Positions 57,522-60,425 of a stretch of 60,425 bases of DNA are shown here, piece by piece; within the stretch, counting starts at the first letter, position 1; every line of letters begins with the position of its first letter. Location: the NCBI GenBank assembly GCA_002435145.1, contig DJLT01000041.1:60957-121381 (forward strand), given 5' to 3'. Made by a program: the position numbers and the translations under genes. The notes beneath the pieces were generated by a model, which was given only the letters and a program-made list of their open reading frames with translations, was not told the DNA's origin and did no database searches. This stretch comes from Neptuniibacter sp. UBA6509 (GTDB taxonomy: Bacteria; Pseudomonadota; Gammaproteobacteria; Pseudomonadales; Balneatricaceae).

Positions 57522-58901
57522 ATGGCGCGTCAGAAAACGGCCTATGTGTGTAACGACTGTGGTGCAGATTACACTAAATGGCAGGGGCAATGTACCGCGT
57601 GTAATGCGTGGAATACATTGACTGAGGTGCGTCTGGCTTCAGCAAAAACGAGTACGAATGAAGCCCGTAATGTCCGCTTTGATGGCTATGCGGGTGGGGC
57701 TAACCAGCAAGCGGTAGTGAGTCTTTCTGAGGTTGCTCTGGGTGAAATGCCACGTTTTTCATCCGGTGCCGGTGAGCTTGATCGAGTGCTGGGTGGCGGC
57801 TTAGTGCCAGGGTCTGCTGTTTTAATGGGCGGGCACCCGGGCGCAGGTAAGAGTACATTGTTGTTACAAACCATGTGCTATCTCGCAGAACAGATGCCCG
57901 CTCTTTATGTCACGGGTGAGGAATCACTACAGCAGGTTGCGATGCGAGCCAGTCGTTTAGGTTTGCCAACAGGGCAGTTAAAAATGCTCTCGGAAACCAG
58001 CGTAGAGACTATTTGTGAGACCGCTCAAGCATTAAAGCCAAAAGTGATGGTCATCGATTCCATACAAGTGATGCATATGGCAGATGTGCAATCAGCGCCG
58101 GGTTCTGTTTCTCAGGTGCGTGAATCGGCTGCTTACTTAACGCGTTTCGCTAAACAAACGGGAACGGTTCTATTTTTGGTTGGGCATGTAACCAAGGATG
58201 GATCTTTAGCGGGGCCTAAAGTTTTAGAGCATATGATTGACTGTTCTTTGCAGCTAGAAGGCTCGGCGGATTCTCGTTTTCGAACTCTCCGCTCACATAA
58301 AAATCGCTTTGGGGCGGTGAATGAGTTGGGTGTCTTCGCCATGTTAGAAACGGGTTTGAAGGAAGTTAAAAATCCAAGTTCAATCTTCTTAAGCCGGGCG
58401 GAAGGTCCAAGCCCTGGTAGTGTCGTCATGGTTGTATGGGAGGGGACTAGGCCTCTACTTATTGAAATACAAGCGCTGGTAGATCAATCTCATATGAACA
58501 ACCCGCGTCGTGTGGCGGTTGGCTTAGAGCAAAATCGTATGGCGATGTTGTTAGCGGTTTTACATCGTCATGGTGGCTTGATGACCGGTGATCAGGATGT
58601 TTTTGTCAATGTGGTTGGTGGGGTTAAAGTTCTGGAAACAAGTGCTGACCTTGCATTGCTATTGGCCGTTGTATCGAGCTTTAAAGATCAGTCTTTACCA
58701 CATGATTTGATGGTGTTTGGTGAAGTGGGCTTGTCTGGTGAAATTCGACCGGTGCCAAATGGTCAGGAGCGAATCAGAGAAGCTGCAAAGCATGGTTTTA
58801 AACGCGCTATAGTGCCTAAAGGAAATGTACCCAAAGAGAGTTTGCAGGGTATGCAAATTGTACCAGTGACTAAGTTGACTGAAGCGCTAGAAGCGCTTTA
58901 G
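57522..58901 (+). CDS. radA: RadA (Sms) DNA repair ATPase
   Basis: RecA-like branch-migration helicase that processes recombination intermediates. From ATG 57522 with GGAGA (57511-57515), the product has 459 residues. It has an N-terminal C4 zinc finger (Cys10, 13, 24, 27), Walker A GGHPGAGKST (103-112), the RadA-specific HKNRFG motif, and a C-terminal Lon-protease-like domain (about 290-459, DVFVNVVGGVKVLE). The TAG stop overlaps the convergent PilZ gene within TTAG. Confidence 0.96.
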   Translation: MARQKTAYVCNDCGADYTKWQGQCTACNAWNTLTEVRLASAKTSTNEARNVRFDGYAGGANQQAVVSLSEVALGEMPRFSSGAGELDRVLGGGLVPGSAVLMGGHPGAGKSTLLLQTMCYLAEQMPALYVTGEESLQQVAMRASRLGLPTGQLKMLSETSVETICETAQALKPKVMVIDSIQVMHMADVQSAPGSVSQVRESAAYLTRFAKQTGTVLFLVGHVTKDGSLAGPKVLEHMIDCSLQLEGSADSRFRTLRSHKNRFGAVNELGVFAMLETGLKEVKNPSSIFLSRAEGPSPGSVVMVVWEGTRPLLIEIQALVDQSHMNNPRRVAVGLEQNRMAMLLAVLHRHGGLMTGDQDVFVNVVGGVKVLETSADLALLLAVVSSFKDQSLPHDLMVFGEVGLSGEIRPVPNGQERIREAAKHGFKRAIVPKGNVPKESLQGMQIVPVTKLTEALEAL

Positions 58902-59272
58902 TCATTGTCAAAGAAATGATCCAGTTCGCGCTCTAGCAGGGTCTCATCTCCGAGGTTTAGCTCGACAAGCCTACGCAGAAGTGTAAGGGAATCTATATCC
59001 AAATTCTCAATGAGAAACCCGTACTCTTTCTCACGTTTGTGAGCGAGTGTGGCGGGTGTGCGTATGGCGATGTCGTCACCTAGTAGGTGAATAGTGACTT
59101 CTGCTTCTTGGCCTATATCAAAGGCTAGGGGGATATCGCTTTTAACTAAAACACCATTGAATGATACGTCTACTAGAGCCACATCAAATATAGCCCCCTC
59201 TACGTTTAGTTCTGTTTTTGCGTCGAAGCTAATGCGAGTAAAACGGCGTCTTTCAGTATCATGCGTATTCAC
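58898..59272 (-). CDS. PilZ-domain protein (predicted c-di-GMP receptor)
   Basis: A 124-residue single-domain PilZ protein. Both c-di-GMP binding signatures are present: RRRFTRISF, supplying RxxxR in the N-terminal loop, and DVSFNGVLV, supplying DxSxxG. The beta-barrel is followed by an acidic C-terminal helix. The frame is open to 59308, and ATG 59293 is possible. GTG 59272 is chosen because AGGAAGG (complement of 59279-59285) lies exactly six bases before it. A TATAAT-like -10 on the minus strand is at 59318-59313. It may serve the GGDEF proteins in this window, especially the divergent one next door. Confidence 0.9.
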   Translation of the reverse strand: MNTHDTERRRFTRISFDAKTELNVEGAIFDVALVDVSFNGVLVKSDIPLAFDIGQEAEVTIHLLGDDIAIRTPATLAHKREKEYGFLIENLDIDSLTLLRRLVELNLGDETLLERELDHFFDND

Positions 59273-59625
59273 AATAAACCTTCCTAAATTCATAAGGCAA
59301 TGACTCAATCATATTATAGTCGTTGATTAAAAAGAAAGAGTGTTTAAGAAAAACCAACAGACTCGTTCTTTTTTAATAGGGATTCTATTTGAGTATTAAG
59401 AATGAACGTTTAGAGAGGGAATTGTTTAATTAGGTATAAATTTATTCGATTTGCAGTTTATTGGGCTATTTTTTTAAGGGTGAGAAAGATCGTCAAGTCT
59501 TGTTCTGAAGCCTTTAAATAGTGGCATGCTCAAACGCCCTTGAATAATAATGAGCTATGTCAAAGTTGATCTTCAGGCGCCTGTGTATAGTACGGTGACA
59601 ATAATTAAAACAAGATTGAATTAAT
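59273..59625. other. 353-base gap between the PilZ and GGDEF genes
   Basis: AT-rich divergent promoter region. It holds the minus-strand TATAAT (59318-59313) for the PilZ gene and, near the GGDEF start, a 10-bp palindrome CAGGCGCCTG (59574-59583) followed by a TATAGT (59586-59591). The latter has no well-spaced -35. No open frame or RNA gene is convincing here. Confidence 0.4.
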
Positions 59626-60425
59626 ATGCTTAAAGATATGTTGGTAGACCTGTCGAGTGCTAGAGGTCACTCTAGGTATTTTAATCAAACGCGAAGTCAC
59701 TATCTATTTCGCCGAATTAGAACCATTGCCTTGCTTCTTGTCTTGGTTCAGCCTGTTTGGTTTCTGGTGGATTATCTCCTATTGCCTGCTGATATGTTGG
59801 AATCTATAGGGATCTCTAGGGGAATAGCTGCAGTCTCTTGTTTGTTTTTGGCTACTTGGACCATAAAGCGTTATAGCTTGAAATTGTCGCAGTTTCGCTT
59901 GCTTGTATTAGTGTTAATACTCTCTTTATTTCAGACCGTCTCTAGCTCCCTTTTGATTTCTCATGGTTATGATTCGGCGGTTGCGGGATATCATTTTTTT
60001 CCATTTATGATTATTTCTATGATGGCTGTGTTTCCTTTGGCTATTGTGGAGGTGTTTTGCTTTACCTTGGGGGTACTGTTAATTGAATTTTTGATCCAAC
60101 AGTATCGAGGGACTTCGGGCAGTGTTGAGGCTATTAATAGTTTATGGCTTTTAAGTGTTTTGGGTATTATCGCGGGTTGGGCTGCTGTGAATCAGTTGAA
60201 TATGCTGTTGGGTTTATATCGTCAAGCGACACGTGATCCTTTGACCGGGCTTGCGAATAGAAGGCAAGCAATGGAGCAGCTTTCAGGGGATATGTTGCAA
60301 AGTCGTGAGCAAGGAAAGCCGCTTAGTGTGTTGTTATTCGATTTAGATAAGTTTAAAAACTTTAATGATACTTATGGTCATGCTGCTGGGGATATTGTAC
60401 TAAAAGTATTTGCTAAAGTGATGAA
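59626..60425 (+). CDS. Multi-helix membrane GGDEF protein, truncated by the window edge
   Basis: An open frame runs from ATG 59626 to the right edge (266 complete codons). A basic N-terminus (to about 32) precedes about five or six hydrophobic helices (about 33-50, 66-78, 90-110, 122-160, 172-190). Then comes the start of a GGDEF domain: RDPLTGLANRRQAMEQL and the metal/GTP-binding LLFDLDKFKNFNDTYGH. The sequence stops before the GG(D/E)EF active-site loop, so activity cannot be judged. It is probably a membrane-bound diguanylate cyclase with an integral sensor domain. No clear Shine-Dalgarno is seen before the ATG. Confidence 0.85.
   Translation, partial: MLKDMLVDLSSARGHSRYFNQTRSHYLFRRIRTIALLLVLVQPVWFLVDYLLLPADMLESIGISRGIAAVSCLFLATWTIKRYSLKLSQFRLLVLVLILSLFQTVSSSLLISHGYDSAVAGYHFFPFMIISMMAVFPLAIVEVFCFTLGVLLIEFLIQQYRGTSGSVEAINSLWLLSVLGIIAGWAAVNQLNMLLGLYRQATRDPLTGLANRRQAMEQLSGDMLQSREQGKPLSVLLFDLDKFKNFNDTYGHAAGDIVLKVFAKVM

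Overview
The window is a continuous stretch of chromosome from a gammaproteobacterium. It is most like a marine member of the Oceanospirillales (Neptunomonas, Marinomonas or Amphritea-like). That assignment is an inference from gene order, protein relatedness and moderate GC content; no rRNA or tRNA gene is present to test it. Two blocks have the classic gammaproteobacterial order: priA-argS-ftsN-hslV-hslU-DUF971-ubiE-ubiJ on the minus strand, with rpmE divergent, and maeB / mrcA / pilMNOPQ-aroK-aroB-damX-gltB-gltD / hemE. I see no phage, transposon, CRISPR array, toxin-antitoxin pair or defence island.

Layout. 0-8.4 kb: clpB with a candidate heat-shock promoter, a PAS-PAS-GGDEF diguanylate cyclase, a response regulator with an atypical C-terminal domain, an orphan small gene, and the acetolactate synthase genes ilvI-ilvH behind a long structured leader. 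8.4-18 kb: a flavin reductase-like protein, an SOS-controlled umuDC operon, a di-haem peroxidase lipoprotein with a Fur-like site, a Cache-GGDEF cyclase, ppiC, a Sir2-family deacylase and glcB. 18-25 kb: an alpha/beta hydrolase, serA, ppnP, a divergent LysR/MFS pair, and a co-directional FAH-family gene, DUF2927 gene and hemJ. 25-34 kb: the minus-strand ubiquinone, protease, division and replication-restart block. 34-57 kb: rpmE, a secreted nuclease, malic enzyme, PBP1A, the type IV pilus assembly operon, shikimate genes, damX, glutamate synthase, hemE, carbonic anhydrase and metY. 57-60.4 kb: radA, a PilZ protein and a membrane GGDEF protein cut by the right edge.

Functional themes. Protein quality control (ClpB, HslVU, PpiC) appears with two separate sigma-32-type promoters. 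Cyclic-di-GMP signalling is frequent: three GGDEF proteins and one PilZ protein are present, with no EAL or HD-GYP phosphodiesterase. Amino-acid and nitrogen assimilation (IlvIH, SerA, GltBD, AroKB, MetY), haem synthesis (HemJ, HemE) and cell-envelope construction (PBP1A, FtsN, DamX, PilMNOPQ) fill most of the rest.

Most coding content is ordinary core genome. The more unusual signals are in RNA and intergenic structure. The ilvI leader has an enclosed multi-stem domain followed by two copies of CGTTA that compete for one UAACG next to the ribosome binding site. An intrinsic terminator is encoded inside the signal-peptide codons of the nuclease behind rpmE. A 12-bp stem with a UUCG loop separates gltB from gltD. 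A 16-bp perfect palindrome overlaps the -10 of the rpmE promoter. Three convergent gene pairs end on a shared TTAG. I did not find a clearly new multi-gene system. All RNA structures were read by eye, without folding or covariation analysis.
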